A stretch of 64,000 nucleotides of DNA from an uncultured Clostridia bacterium (GTDB taxonomy: Bacteria > Bacillota > Clostridia > TANB77 > CAG-508): positions 1 through 64,000 of the forward strand of contig CAKPIA010000009.1 of assembly GCA_934162205.1 (NCBI GenBank). The letters run 5' to 3'. A program made the position numbers and the translations under genes. Below the pieces are notes generated by a model, which worked only from the letters and a program-made list of their open reading frames with translations, was not told where the DNA came from and did no database searches. How positions within the stretch are numbered: the first letter of the stretch is position 1; the number at the start of each line of letters is the position of its first letter. Positions 35,398 through 44,133 of the stretch are shown here, piece after piece.

Positions 35398-38300
35398 TTA
35401 TTTTACTACTTCGACATCTATATTTAATTTTTGATCATTTATACCTGTTTCTATGTAGCTATCTCTTGAAGCATTATAAATAATATTATTTGCTAAAGTA
35501 TCATGTTTTATTGTATCTTCGAATTTTTTAATTACTTTTTCTATATCTTCATTTCCTTCTACATAAAGATTTATTCTATCTAAAACTTCAAATCCTTTAT
35601 CTTTTCTCATATTTTGAACTTTAGAAAGAATTTCTCTTAAATATCCTTCTTCTTTTAGTTCTTCTGTTATATGAGTATCTAACACAACACCAATTTCGCC
35701 CTCTCCACTAAATGCAAATCCATCTTTTCCTTGCATTGTAACAAGTAGATTTTCTGAATTTAATCCAATTTGAGTATCATCTATTTCTATATATTCTACT
35801 CCGCCATTTTTAACAGTATTAGCTAAATCCATTTGATTTTTCTTAGCAATTTCTTCTTTTATTCTTGGTATTAACCTTCCATATTCTTTACCAAGCACTG
35901 GTAAATTTGGTTTAATTTCAAAATTAACATATTCAGACATTTCTGCTCCAAGTTCTATTTTCTTAACATTTAATTCCTCTTTTACTATATCTGAATAATA
36001 TTCTGGTAAAGTATCTATAGAAATTAGCATTTCAGAAAGTGGTTGTCTGTTTTTAATATTTGCAGAATTTCTTGCACTTCTTCCTAATTTAACAATTTTA
36101 TATGCTAAATCCATTTCTTTTTCTAATTTTTTGTCTATTGCAGTTTCGTCAACTTCTGGCCATAAACATAAATGTACACTTTCTGGTGCAGTTTTATCTA
36201 ATCCTACAACTAAATTTTGATATATTTCATCTGCCATAAATGGTACAAATGGTGCTGAAATTTTGCTTAATGTAACTAATACTTTGTAAAGTGTTACATA
36301 TGCACCTATTTTATCATCATTTAATTCAGTTAACCAGAATCTTTCTCTATTCCTACGAACATACCAATTTGAAAGTTCGTCTGTAAAATCTTCTATCATT
36401 AATGCTGCTGATGTAATATCATAATTATTTAATTTTTCATCTACATCTTTTACAAGTGTATTTAATTTAGAAATTATCCATTTATCCATTACATTTGTTA
36501 TTTTAAAATCTTTGTATTCTAATGGATTAAATTGATCTATTTCTGCATAAAGTACATAGAATGAATATACATTCCATAAAGTACTTAAAAATCCTCTTTG
36601 TGTTTCTTGAACATTATTTAGTCCAAGTCTTGTTGGTAACCATGGAGCTGATACTGTATAAAAATGCCATCTTGTTGCATCTGCACCAACTTGATTTAAT
36701 AATATCATTGGATCTACACCATTACCTTTTGATTTAGACATTTTTTGTCCTTTTTCATCTAATACATGGCCTAAAACTATACAGTTTTCAAATGGGGTTC
36801 TTCCAAATAAAGCTGTTCCAATTGCTGTTAATGTATAGAACCATCCTCTTGTTTGATCAATAGCTTCTGATATAAATCCTGCTGGGAAATTATTATCAAA
36901 CATTTCTTTATTTTCAAATGGGTAATGCCATTGTGCAAAAGGCATTGATCCAGAGTCAAACCAACAATCTATAACTTCTTTTGCTCTTTTCATTTCTTTT
37001 CCACATTTTGGACATTTTAAATGTACATTGTCTATGTATGGCTTATGTAATTCTATTTCTTCTGGACAATCAATAGCTTTTTCTTTTAATTCTTCTATTG
37101 ATCCAATACATTCTTGATGTCCACAATTTTCATCCTCACAAGTCCATACTGGAAGAGGTGTTCCCCAATATCTATCTCTTGAGATTCCCCAATCTATAAC
37201 ATTTTCTAGGAATTTTCCAAATCTTCCTGTTCTTATTGTATCTGGATACCAATTTACTTTGTTGTTATTTGCAACTAATTCATCTCTTAATTTACTCATA
37301 GCTACAAACCAACTCTCTTTTGGATAATAAAGAAGTGGTGTGTCACATCTCCAACAATGTGGATATGAGTGTAAATGTTTTTCTTTAGAGAATAATTTTC
37401 CTTGTTCTGCAAGCCACTTACAAATATCTTCATTACAATCTCTTACAAATCTTCCTGCCCATGGTTCTACTTCTTTAACGAATTTTCCAGATTTGTCTAC
37501 TAAATTTACAAACGCAATTCCATTTTGTTTAGAAACTAAGCTATCATCTTCACCATATGCTGGTGCAATATGTACAATTCCTGTACCATCTTCTAAGTTA
37601 ACATAGTCACCATGAATTACAACAAATGCTTTTCCATCAACTTGAGCAAATGGCATTAATTGTTCATACTCTGTTCCTAATAAATCTTCACCTTTAAATT
37701 CACTTACAATTTCATAAGGTGTTTCTTTTAATACAGTACCTAATAAATCTTTTGCTAATATATAATTTTCGTATACAGGTTCATCATCTGTACCAATATT
37801 TGCTTTAACTTCTACATAATCATATGTTTTATTTACACACAATGCTAAGTTTGATGGTAAAGTCCAAGGAGTTGTTGTCCAAGCTAAAATATAAGTATTA
37901 TCTTTTCCTTTTACTTTAAATTTTGCAATACAAGTTAAATCTTTTACATCCTTATATCCTTGTGCGACTTCATGTGAAGATAATGCTGTTCCACATCTTG
38001 GGCAATATGGCATAACTTTATGTCCTTCATATAAAAGACCTTTATTCCACATTTGTTTTAATGCCCACCAAACAGACTCTATATAATCATTATGATATGT
38101 TACATATGGATTTTCCATATCAACCCAATATCCAACTTTGTTTGTCATTTCTTCCCACATATGAACATATGTGAAAACACTGTCTTTACATTCTTTAACG
38201 AATTTTTCTACTCCATAATCTTCAATTTGTTCTTTTCCAGAAATTCCAAGTTTTTTCTCTATTTCTAGTTCAACTGGAAGTCCATGTGTATCCCAACCAG

Positions 38301-38547
38301 CTTTTCTTATAACTTTATAACCTTTCATTACTTTGTATCTTGGAATAATATCTTTCATTACTCTTGTTTCGATGTGTCCAACATGTGGTTTTCCATTTGC
38401 TGTTGGAGGTCCATCATAAAATGTAAAATATCTTTTTCCTTCATTCATAGCAAAGTTTTTCTTTATAATATCTTTTTCTTTCCAAACTTTAGCTACTTCA
38501 TTTTCCATACCAACAAATCCATTTGGTAATTCTACTTTTTTATACAT
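35398..38547 (-). CDS. ileS: Isoleucyl-tRNA synthetase
   Basis: A 1049-aa class I synthetase charging tRNA-Ile, with an editing domain against valine. HVGH (HIGH motif) is at residues 55-58 after DGPPTANGKP. Editing-domain motifs include TTTPWTLPSN and HIAPAYGEDD. KMSKSKGN is near residue 600. CxxC pairs occur in PRCGTALSSHE, HCWRCDT and CPKCGKEMKRAKEVIDCW. Length and motifs fit the longer eukaryote-like (IleS2) type rather than the shorter Bacillus form. GGGGAAA precedes the ATG. It is expressed behind the DUF1653 gene under the T-box leader. Confidence 0.96.
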   Translation of the reverse strand: MYKKVELPNGFVGMENEVAKVWKEKDIIKKNFAMNEGKRYFTFYDGPPTANGKPHVGHIETRVMKDIIPRYKVMKGYKVIRKAGWDTHGLPVELEIEKKLGISGKEQIEDYGVEKFVKECKDSVFTYVHMWEEMTNKVGYWVDMENPYVTYHNDYIESVWWALKQMWNKGLLYEGHKVMPYCPRCGTALSSHEVAQGYKDVKDLTCIAKFKVKGKDNTYILAWTTTPWTLPSNLALCVNKTYDYVEVKANIGTDDEPVYENYILAKDLLGTVLKETPYEIVSEFKGEDLLGTEYEQLMPFAQVDGKAFVVIHGDYVNLEDGTGIVHIAPAYGEDDSLVSKQNGIAFVNLVDKSGKFVKEVEPWAGRFVRDCNEDICKWLAEQGKLFSKEKHLHSYPHCWRCDTPLLYYPKESWFVAMSKLRDELVANNNKVNWYPDTIRTGRFGKFLENVIDWGISRDRYWGTPLPVWTCEDENCGHQECIGSIEELKEKAIDCPEEIELHKPYIDNVHLKCPKCGKEMKRAKEVIDCWFDSGSMPFAQWHYPFENKEMFDNNFPAGFISEAIDQTRGWFYTLTAIGTALFGRTPFENCIVLGHVLDEKGQKMSKSKGNGVDPMILLNQVGADATRWHFYTVSAPWLPTRLGLNNVQETQRGFLSTLWNVYSFYVLYAEIDQFNPLEYKDFKITNVMDKWIISKLNTLVKDVDEKLNNYDITSAALMIEDFTDELSNWYVRRNRERFWLTELNDDKIGAYVTLYKVLVTLSKISAPFVPFMADEIYQNLVVGLDKTAPESVHLCLWPEVDETAIDKKLEKEMDLAYKIVKLGRSARNSANIKNRQPLSEMLISIDTLPEYYSDIVKEELNVKKIELGAEMSEYVNFEIKPNLPVLGKEYGRLIPRIKEEIAKKNQMDLANTVKNGGVEYIEIDDTQIGLNSENLLVTMQGKDGFAFSGEGEIGVVLDTHITEELKEEGYLREILSKVQNMRKDKGFEVLDRINLYVEGNEDIEKVIKKFEDTIKHDTLANNIIYNASRDSYIETGINDQKLNIDVEVVK

Positions 38548-38561
38548 ATAAATTTCCCCTT

Positions 38562-38813
38562 CTATTTTTTGTTTACACTTTCTATATTTTGTAATTCAAA
38601 TCTGTATTTTTGTTTAACATTTGGATATTTTTCGTGGTCTACTTCACTTAAAAACATATCAATTGGTCTTACATATAATTGTTTTCCATCACCATATAAT
38701 GGTCTATATAAAACTAATTTTTCTCTTGTTTCACTGTGTATTACTACATCTTCTACAAAATAATAATCTCCTTTAAAATGTTTATAAACTCTTTTTAATT
38801 CTAGTTCTTGCAT
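38562..38813 (-). CDS. DUF1653 family protein
   Basis: An 83-aa small protein that matches DUF1653 along its whole length (KRVYKHFKGDYYFVEDV, HSETREKLVLYRPLYGDGK, YVRPIDMFLSEVDHEKYP, YRFELQ). Its function is unknown. ATG at 38811-38813 is used because AAAGGAGGA lies directly before it; an in-frame start 11 codons upstream falls inside the T-box terminator region. It lies between the T-box leader and ileS (14 bp gap), so its expression should respond to uncharged tRNA-Ile. Confidence 0.9.
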   Translation of the reverse strand: MQELELKRVYKHFKGDYYFVEDVVIHSETREKLVLYRPLYGDGKQLYVRPIDMFLSEVDHEKYPNVKQKYRFELQNIESVNKK

Positions 38814-38829
38814 TTTATCCTCCTTTATA

Positions 38830-39091
38830 CAAAAAATCCATTTCATCCTATATTTTAGGACGAAATGGATTTAACTTCCGCGGTACCACCTAATTTAGCA
38901 ATTTATATTTTTATAAATTTACTCTCTCAAATATCTTTAACGCAGATATACGGCAAAACTTACTTTTATTTCAGTTTAGCAACTAACAAAGTGATAATAA
39001 ATAGATTTTACTTACCAAATTTTCAGCTACCTTTGGCTCTCTAAAAGATATTTTTCTATTTATCTTGTCTTGTTTATGTATTTTTATATTG
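38830..39091 (-). promoter_or_regulatory. T-box riboswitch (probably Ile) controlling DUF1653-ileS
   Basis: On the minus strand the leader has the invariant T-box AGGTGGTACCGCGG (38878-38891), which pairs with the tRNA acceptor end. Stem I elements AGAGAGCC and GGTAGCTGAAAATTTGG lie upstream. A 17-bp terminator follows: AAATCCATTTCATCCTA / TAGGACGAAATGGATTT, 38834-38872, with a T-run and one mismatch. Helix ATAAATA / TATTTAT brackets a specifier loop whose 3' side offers ATC (39004-39006), an Ile codon, fitting ileS downstream. The helix and specifier assignment is by eye. Confidence 0.9.
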
Positions 39092-39097
39092 TTTAAT

Positions 39098-39126
39098 ATG
39101 ATATCACTTTTATTTTTATTTTGCAA
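39098..39126 (-). promoter_or_regulatory. Promoter of the T-box/ileS operon
   Basis: On the minus strand, TTGCAA (39121-39126) and TATCAT (39098-39103) are 17 bp apart, directly before the T-box stem I. Confidence 0.6.
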
Positions 39127-39152
39127 TAATTTTTCTGATTTTTTTAAACAAA

Positions 39153-39182
39153 GTTGTCAGAAAACTACATTCTATTGACAGC
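39153..39182 (-). repeat. 31-bp hairpin repeat, copy 4 (degenerate, 30 bp)
   Basis: GTTGTCAG...ACTACATTCTA...TTGACAGC. This is the most diverged copy, with one base deleted and the C-run broken, but the order of arms and core is the same. It lies 105 bp past the stop of the 39.3-kb gene, beyond its terminator. Confidence 0.75.
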
Positions 39183-39210
39183 CATTAAAATTAAAAAATA
39201 TTACTCAAAA

Positions 39211-39238
39211 GTAAAAGCACTGATTTTCATCAGTGCTT
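39211..39238 (-). terminator. Terminator of the 39.3-kb gene
   Basis: A 9-bp stem AAGCACTGA / TCAGTGCTT is followed on the minus strand by TTACTTTTG. Smaller hairpins (GAGAGA / TCTCTC, CTGAA / TTCAG) lie between it and the stop codon. Confidence 0.7.
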
Positions 39239-39287
39239 GAGAGATACCTTGCATTTCTCTCCTGAAATTCAGATTACTAAATTAAGA

Positions 39288-39725
39288 TTACAGCTTATAT
39301 AAGTATACTTTTACTGCATCTTCCTGGTCCTGGATTGTTACCAAGAATCTTTCATCTTGTAACAAACATATTCCAGAATGAGGGTCTATGTTTTTCCATT
39401 TGTTGTTATTGTAAACAACGTCACCCAACAACAATGCTGGGTTTATTACATCTACACAGGAAATTTTCTTTCCTATGTTTTCCAGGTAATTGCACTCCGG
39501 AATAAGACATCTCAAATGAGCTGCAACCTCAATTCCTAGAGACCCTGATGTTTCAGCTATTACTGAAACAATATAGGATTTTTTATACGAAACCGAATTG
39601 GTTTCATATACCATGTATCCTATCCGATCCCCAAGAATCTCTAGGGCTCTCTTACCATTCTCTGTGGTCTTGCAAAAGCCAAATTCATTATTTGGGCAAT
39701 AGCCCAATTCTTCATATTTTGCCAT
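39288..39725 (-). CDS. Protein of unknown function, compositionally distinct
   Basis: I do not recognise this 145-aa protein. It has no signal peptide or membrane helix. It has six Cys (10, 18, 73, 78, 89 and 119) and a hydrophobic middle (YIVSVIAETSGSLGIEVAAHL). Base use is richer in G and C than in its neighbours, with an in-frame CGG at codon 34, absent from native genes. AAGGAGGA precedes the ATG, and a near-consensus promoter and a terminator make it a self-contained unit. It is probably acquired; the style resembles the 33.3-kb gene and the FAD gene. Confidence 0.75.
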   Translation of the reverse strand: MAKYEELGYCPNNEFGFCKTTENGKRALEILGDRIGYMVYETNSVSYKKSYIVSVIAETSGSLGIEVAAHLRCLIPECNYLENIGKKISCVDVINPALLLGDVVYNNNKWKNIDPHSGICLLQDERFLVTIQDQEDAVKVYLYKL

Positions 39726-39795
39726 TTCTTTGTCCTCCTTATGTTTTTTTATTCATTGCTTTAATGGCAATACAAGGTTTACAGTTACTCCTTAT

Positions 39796-39824
39796 ATTAT
39801 ACTACTTTTTCTTTATATAGTCAA
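39796..39824 (-). promoter_or_regulatory. Promoter of the 39.3-kb gene
   Basis: On the minus strand, TTGACT (39819-39824) and perfect TATAAT (39796-39801) are 17 bp apart, with a leader of about 65 nt. Confidence 0.75.
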
Positions 39825-39883
39825 ATTATGTAAATTTTGTCCCCTTTAAGTACATTAAATAAAAAAACACACCCTTAATCATA

Positions 39884-39912
39884 TTGAATTTTAAGCTGTT
39901 TTGTGGCATAAT
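39884..39912 (+). promoter_or_regulatory. Promoter of mutS2
   Basis: TTGAAT (39884-39889) and CATAAT (39907-39912) are 17 bp apart, about 30 bp before the ATG and divergent from the 39.3-kb gene promoter. Confidence 0.65.
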
Positions 39913-39944
39913 ATATAGAGTTTATTAATTAGGAGATTTTAAAA

Positions 39945-42296
39945 ATGAAACAAACATATTTAAATAAATTAGAATATTTTAAAATAATAAATATACTTTC
40001 AGGTTATTGTAAAACATATGTAGGAAAAAATCTTGTAGCAAATTTAGTACCATCTAACAACAAAGATGAAGTATTAAAATTATTACAAGAAACTGAAGAA
40101 GCTGTAAATTTAACATATAGAATGTCAACTGCTCCAATGTCAGAGATAGCAAATATTTCAGAAAATTTACTAACATTAGAAAGTTTTGGAGTTCTATCTA
40201 TAAAATCTATTTTAGAAATAAAAAACATTTTACAATTATCACAAGAATTAAAAAATTATTTTTACACAGAAACAATTGATACATCTTCTTTTACATTACT
40301 TGAACAATATTTTTCTAAATTATATACAAATAAAAATATTGTTGAAAAAATATCAAAAATAATAATTGACGAAAATACAATAGCAGACGACGCTTCTTCA
40401 AGTTTAAAAAGCATTAGAAGAAAGCAAAGAAATTTAGAACAAGATATTAAAGACAAATTAAACTCATTTATACATTCATCAAGTTACTCTAAATATATAC
40501 AAGAAAATATAATAACAATTAAAAATGACAGATACGTAATTCCTGTAAAAGAAGAATACAGAAGTATGATAAAAGGATTTGTACATGATATATCAAGTAG
40601 TGGTTCAACTGTTTTTATAGAACCTATATCAATATTCGAAACAAATAATGATATAAATAACTTAAAAATTGAAGAACATCTTGAAATTGAAAAGATTCTT
40701 AAAGATTTATCTTTATTGCTATCTCCTATAACAAATGAGTTAAAAACAAATGTAGAAACTATAGGATATCTTGATTATATATTTGCAAAGTCAAGTTACT
40801 CTAAAGATATAAAAGGAATTACACCAAATATTAATGATAATAAAAATATAAAATTAATAAATGCTAAGCACCCATTAATAGATCAAAATAAAGTAGTACC
40901 AATTTCAGTAAATATTGGAGAAGATTTTTCTACTTTAGTAATAACTGGTCCTAATACAGGTGGAAAAACTGTTACTTTAAAAACAATTGGACTTTTAGTA
41001 TGTATGGCTTGTAGTGGTTTAAACATTCCAGCTGATGAACAATCTAGCATATTTGTTTTTGATGAAATATTTGCAGATATTGGTGATGACCAAAGTATTT
41101 CAGAATCATTAAGTACTTTCTCTGCTCATATGACAAACATTGTAGATATTGTAAATACAGCAACTGATAAAAGTTTAATATTACTAGATGAATTAGCCTC
41201 TGGAACAGATCCTTTAGAAGGTGCAAATTTAGCAATTAGTATTTTAGATTATTTTAAAAACATTAATGCACTAACTATTTCAACTACACATTATCAAGAA
41301 TTAAAAGAATATGCTTTAGTTACAAAAGGTGTTAAAAACGCAAGCGTTGAATTTAATCTAGAAACTTTAAGCCCTACTTACAAACTATTAATTGGAGTTC
41401 CAGGAAAAAGTAATGCATTTGAAATAAGCAAAAAATTAGGATTAAAACAAGAAATAATAACATATGCAAAAAGTATGTTAAACAGTGATGACGTAAGTAT
41501 TGAAGAATTATTAAAAAATATATATGACAATAAAGCTAAAATTGAAGCTGAAAAGCAAGAAACTGAAAAATATTTAGAAGAAGTTAAAACTTTAAAAGCT
41601 AGTCTTATACAAGATAATAGTAATTTAGAAAAACAGAAAATTGATTTAATTAATAATGCAAAAATTGAAGCAAGAAAAATTCTTCTTAATGCAAAAGATG
41701 AAGCAAATGAAATTATAAAGAATTTAAATAATTCTAGTGATATAAAAACTCAAAATAATTTAAGAAACAAATTAAATAACGATATTAATAGTATTTCTTT
41801 ACAAAACTATGAAACAAAATCAATATCAAATGCATTAAATATTTCACAAATAAAACAAAATGAAACAGTTTTTGTTACAACTTTAAAACAAAATGGAATT
41901 GTATTATCAAATATATCAAAATCAAATGAAGTTATTGTTCAAGTTGGTAGCATAAAAATGAATATTCCTATTAAATATTTAGAAAAAGCTCATAAGGAAA
42001 CTACTACAAAAAAAGATACCAAAAATTATACTAGTATTTCTAAAACTAGAAATGTAAAAACAGAAATAAATGTTATTGGTTATACTGTTGAAGAAGCTAC
42101 ATTTGTAGTTGACAAGTTTTTAGATGATTGTGCTTTAGCTAAAATCAAAACAGCAAGAATTGTACATGGTAAAGGTACTGGAAAATTGAAAAATGGTATA
42201 CATCAATTTTTAAAAAATCACCCTCATGTAGCATCATATAGAATGGGAACATATGGTGAAGGTGAAATGGGTGTAACTGTAGTAGAAGTTAAGTAA
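39945..42296 (+). CDS. mutS2: Endonuclease MutS2 (recombination/ribosome rescue ATPase)
   Basis: A 783-aa MutS-family ATPase that lacks the mismatch-recognition domain. MutS2 has been linked to suppression of recombination and to splitting of collided ribosomes. Core and clamp segments include SSGSTVFIEP. Walker A GPNTGGKT is near codons 335-342, LLDELASGTDP is the Walker B region, and STTHYQELKEYA follows. A charged coiled-coil lies near 520-600. The C-terminal Smr domain (about 705-783) has VDKFLDDC and HGKGTGKL. TAGGAGA precedes the ATG. It is one of the few plus-strand genes and converges on the Sua5-type gene. Confidence 0.96.
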   Translation: MKQTYLNKLEYFKIINILSGYCKTYVGKNLVANLVPSNNKDEVLKLLQETEEAVNLTYRMSTAPMSEIANISENLLTLESFGVLSIKSILEIKNILQLSQELKNYFYTETIDTSSFTLLEQYFSKLYTNKNIVEKISKIIIDENTIADDASSSLKSIRRKQRNLEQDIKDKLNSFIHSSSYSKYIQENIITIKNDRYVIPVKEEYRSMIKGFVHDISSSGSTVFIEPISIFETNNDINNLKIEEHLEIEKILKDLSLLLSPITNELKTNVETIGYLDYIFAKSSYSKDIKGITPNINDNKNIKLINAKHPLIDQNKVVPISVNIGEDFSTLVITGPNTGGKTVTLKTIGLLVCMACSGLNIPADEQSSIFVFDEIFADIGDDQSISESLSTFSAHMTNIVDIVNTATDKSLILLDELASGTDPLEGANLAISILDYFKNINALTISTTHYQELKEYALVTKGVKNASVEFNLETLSPTYKLLIGVPGKSNAFEISKKLGLKQEIITYAKSMLNSDDVSIEELLKNIYDNKAKIEAEKQETEKYLEEVKTLKASLIQDNSNLEKQKIDLINNAKIEARKILLNAKDEANEIIKNLNNSSDIKTQNNLRNKLNNDINSISLQNYETKSISNALNISQIKQNETVFVTTLKQNGIVLSNISKSNEVIVQVGSIKMNIPIKYLEKAHKETTTKKDTKNYTSISKTRNVKTEINVIGYTVEEATFVVDKFLDDCALAKIKTARIVHGKGTGKLKNGIHQFLKNHPHVASYRMGTYGEGEMGVTVVEVK

Positions 42297-42307
42297 AGAA
42301 AAAATAA

Positions 42308-42440
42308 AATTTCTATATATTGTTTTTCTATGCCTTGTTGTCGCATCCCTCGAAATCCTTCGGGAAGGATGCTCCATTCGCCCTCCGCTAACGCTCCAGT
42401 TGGTCGCTACGCGGCATTTGAAAAACAATATATAGAAATT
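42308..42440. repeat. 133-bp inverted-repeat element with GC-rich core
   Basis: A perfect 21-bp inverted repeat (AATTTCTATATATTGTTTTT plus C, facing its complement at 42420-42440) is extended by ATGCC / GGCAT. It encloses a core far richer in G+C than the surroundings. Inside, ATCCTT-CGGG-AAGGAT and CCGC...GCGG can fold. It lies between convergent mutS2 and the Sua5-type gene, so it may terminate both, but its form resembles a small mobile repeat. Confidence 0.8.
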
Positions 42441-42466
42441 ATTAAAACATAATATTTTATATAACT

Positions 42467-43471
42467 TTATTTAACTTCTACTACATTATCTTTGCATACA
42501 TTTTTTAATCTATTCATTATAGCTACTGCTAGTCCTCTTTCCTCTATTCCTTTAATAAGTACTATTTCTGGATTTAATTGATTTATTTTTCTTAAATTTT
42601 TAAATAACTTTTTAGAAATTTCTTCTAAATTTTCTTTAGTTCCCATTGATATAACATTTTTAGAGTCAATTTTGTTAACATCTTCTTCTAAACAAAAAAC
42701 TACTGCATTGTTATATTTTTTAATTTCATCATTTATTTTTGAAATTACTTTTTTGTTATCATTCCCATATATTAGAACACTTTCACAATTTAAAGAATAA
42801 TGTTTTAGTTTTTGACTTGGTAATAATTTATTATTTTGTTCATAATCTTTCTCAATATTTGGAGTTATTTTTAATATATCGTCATAAGTTACAGCCCCTG
42901 GTCTTAATATATGCACAACATTATCAATTACTTCTACAATTGTTGATTCTAAACCTATTTTACATTCTCCTCCATCAACTATATAATCAATATCTTCTAC
43001 AAAGTCTAATTTTATATCATCAAAATTTGTCCCACTTGGTCTACCAGATATATTAGCACTTGGTGCAGAAATTGGTACTCCTGCATTACTTATTATTTCT
43101 AATGCAATTTTATTATCTGGAACTCTAACTCCAACTTTATTTTTTCCAGCAGTTACAATATCTGGCACTATATCTTTTTTGTTTAATATAATTGTAAATG
43201 GACCCGGAAAAAATTTTTCCATTAATTTATATTCTAATTCTGTTATATTTTGTGTAATTTTTTCTATCATATTAATATTATTTACTAATAAATTTATTGG
43301 GTTTTTATAGTCTCTTTTTTTTATATCATATAATTTTTTTACAGCATTAGCATCTAATCCATTTGTTCCAATCGCGTATACTGTTTCTGTTGGAAATATT
43401 ACTATTTTTCCTTCTTTTATTTTTTCTCCTACTTCTTCTAAATCCTTTTCATTGTTTATATATTTATACAT
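42467..43471 (-). CDS. L-threonylcarbamoyladenylate synthase (Sua5 type)
   Basis: A 334-aa enzyme that makes threonylcarbamoyl-AMP from Thr, bicarbonate and ATP, the first step of tRNA t6A synthesis. The YrdC domain (1-205) has IVFPTETVYAIGTNG, KKRDYKNPINLLV, GPFTIIL, VGVRVPDN and PISAPSANISGRPSGTN. The C-terminal Sua5 domain follows a linker containing LLPSQKLKHYSL. The longer form identifies Sua5 (YwlC-like) rather than short TsaC. GAGGT precedes the ATG. It works upstream of TsaD, also in this window. Confidence 0.95.
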   Translation of the reverse strand: MYKYINNEKDLEEVGEKIKEGKIVIFPTETVYAIGTNGLDANAVKKLYDIKKRDYKNPINLLVNNINMIEKITQNITELEYKLMEKFFPGPFTIILNKKDIVPDIVTAGKNKVGVRVPDNKIALEIISNAGVPISAPSANISGRPSGTNFDDIKLDFVEDIDYIVDGGECKIGLESTIVEVIDNVVHILRPGAVTYDDILKITPNIEKDYEQNNKLLPSQKLKHYSLNCESVLIYGNDNKKVISKINDEIKKYNNAVVFCLEEDVNKIDSKNVISMGTKENLEEISKKLFKNLRKINQLNPEIVLIKGIEERGLAVAIMNRLKNVCKDNVVEVK

Positions 43472-43491
43472 AATTAGTACCTCAAAAACAT

Positions 43492-43513
43492 ATCCCTAAT
43501 TAATATTAGGGAT
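43492..43513 (-). terminator. Terminator between the dCMP deaminase and Sua5-type genes
   Basis: A perfect 9-bp stem ATCCCTAAT / ATTAGGGAT with a TAAT loop is followed on the minus strand by ATGTTTTTG, 6 bp past the deaminase stop. Confidence 0.7.
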
Positions 43514-43519
43514 TTTTCT

Positions 43520-44026
43520 TTATTTTAAATCTATTATTATTTCTTTTTCTTTATCTAATTCTATTTTTGTATACTTAACACCACATTCATCAAATAATCT
43601 TCTTGATGCTATATTATTTTCAGAATTAGCATATTTATCAGATAAATAAATTACTTCTTTTATTCCTGATTGAATTATAATTTTTGCACATTCATTGCAT
43701 GGAAATAAATCTACATATATTTTAGCATTTTCTAAATCTTTTTTACTTCCTCTATAATTCAATATTGCATTCATTTCAGCGTGACATACATATGGATATT
43801 TCGTATTTAAATTATCTCCTTCTCTAGCCCAAGGAAATTTTTCATCACTAAATCCATTAGGTGCTCCGTTATATCCTATAGATAATATTCTGTTGTCATT
43901 GCTTACAATACATGCTCCAACTTGTGTTGATGGATCTTTACTTCTCATTGCTGAAAGCTTTGCTATAGACATAAAATATTCATCCCAACTTATATAATTA
44001 GTTCTTTTTATATTTTTATTATCCAT
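43520..44026 (-). CDS. dCMP deaminase (ComEB-type)
   Basis: A 168-aa zinc-dependent deoxycytidylate deaminase that makes dUMP, the substrate of thymidylate synthase. Zinc-site motifs are HAEMN at 82-86 and PCNEC at 109-113. The substrate-binding segment MRSKDPSTQVGACIV and GYNGAPNGF match the family. AAGGGGG precedes the ATG. thyA and folA lie 3-4 kb away on the same strand, completing the dTMP route. Confidence 0.93.
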   Translation of the reverse strand: MDNKNIKRTNYISWDEYFMSIAKLSAMRSKDPSTQVGACIVSNDNRILSIGYNGAPNGFSDEKFPWAREGDNLNTKYPYVCHAEMNAILNYRGSKKDLENAKIYVDLFPCNECAKIIIQSGIKEVIYLSDKYANSENNIASRRLFDECGVKYTKIELDKEKEIIIDLK

Positions 44027-44133
44027 ATATATTCCCCCTTAATTTATGCGATTATATCACATTTTGAGTATATATGACAATAAAAAACAGAGGAAATTCA
44101 TTTGAATTCTCACATCTATATTAATAATTTTAA

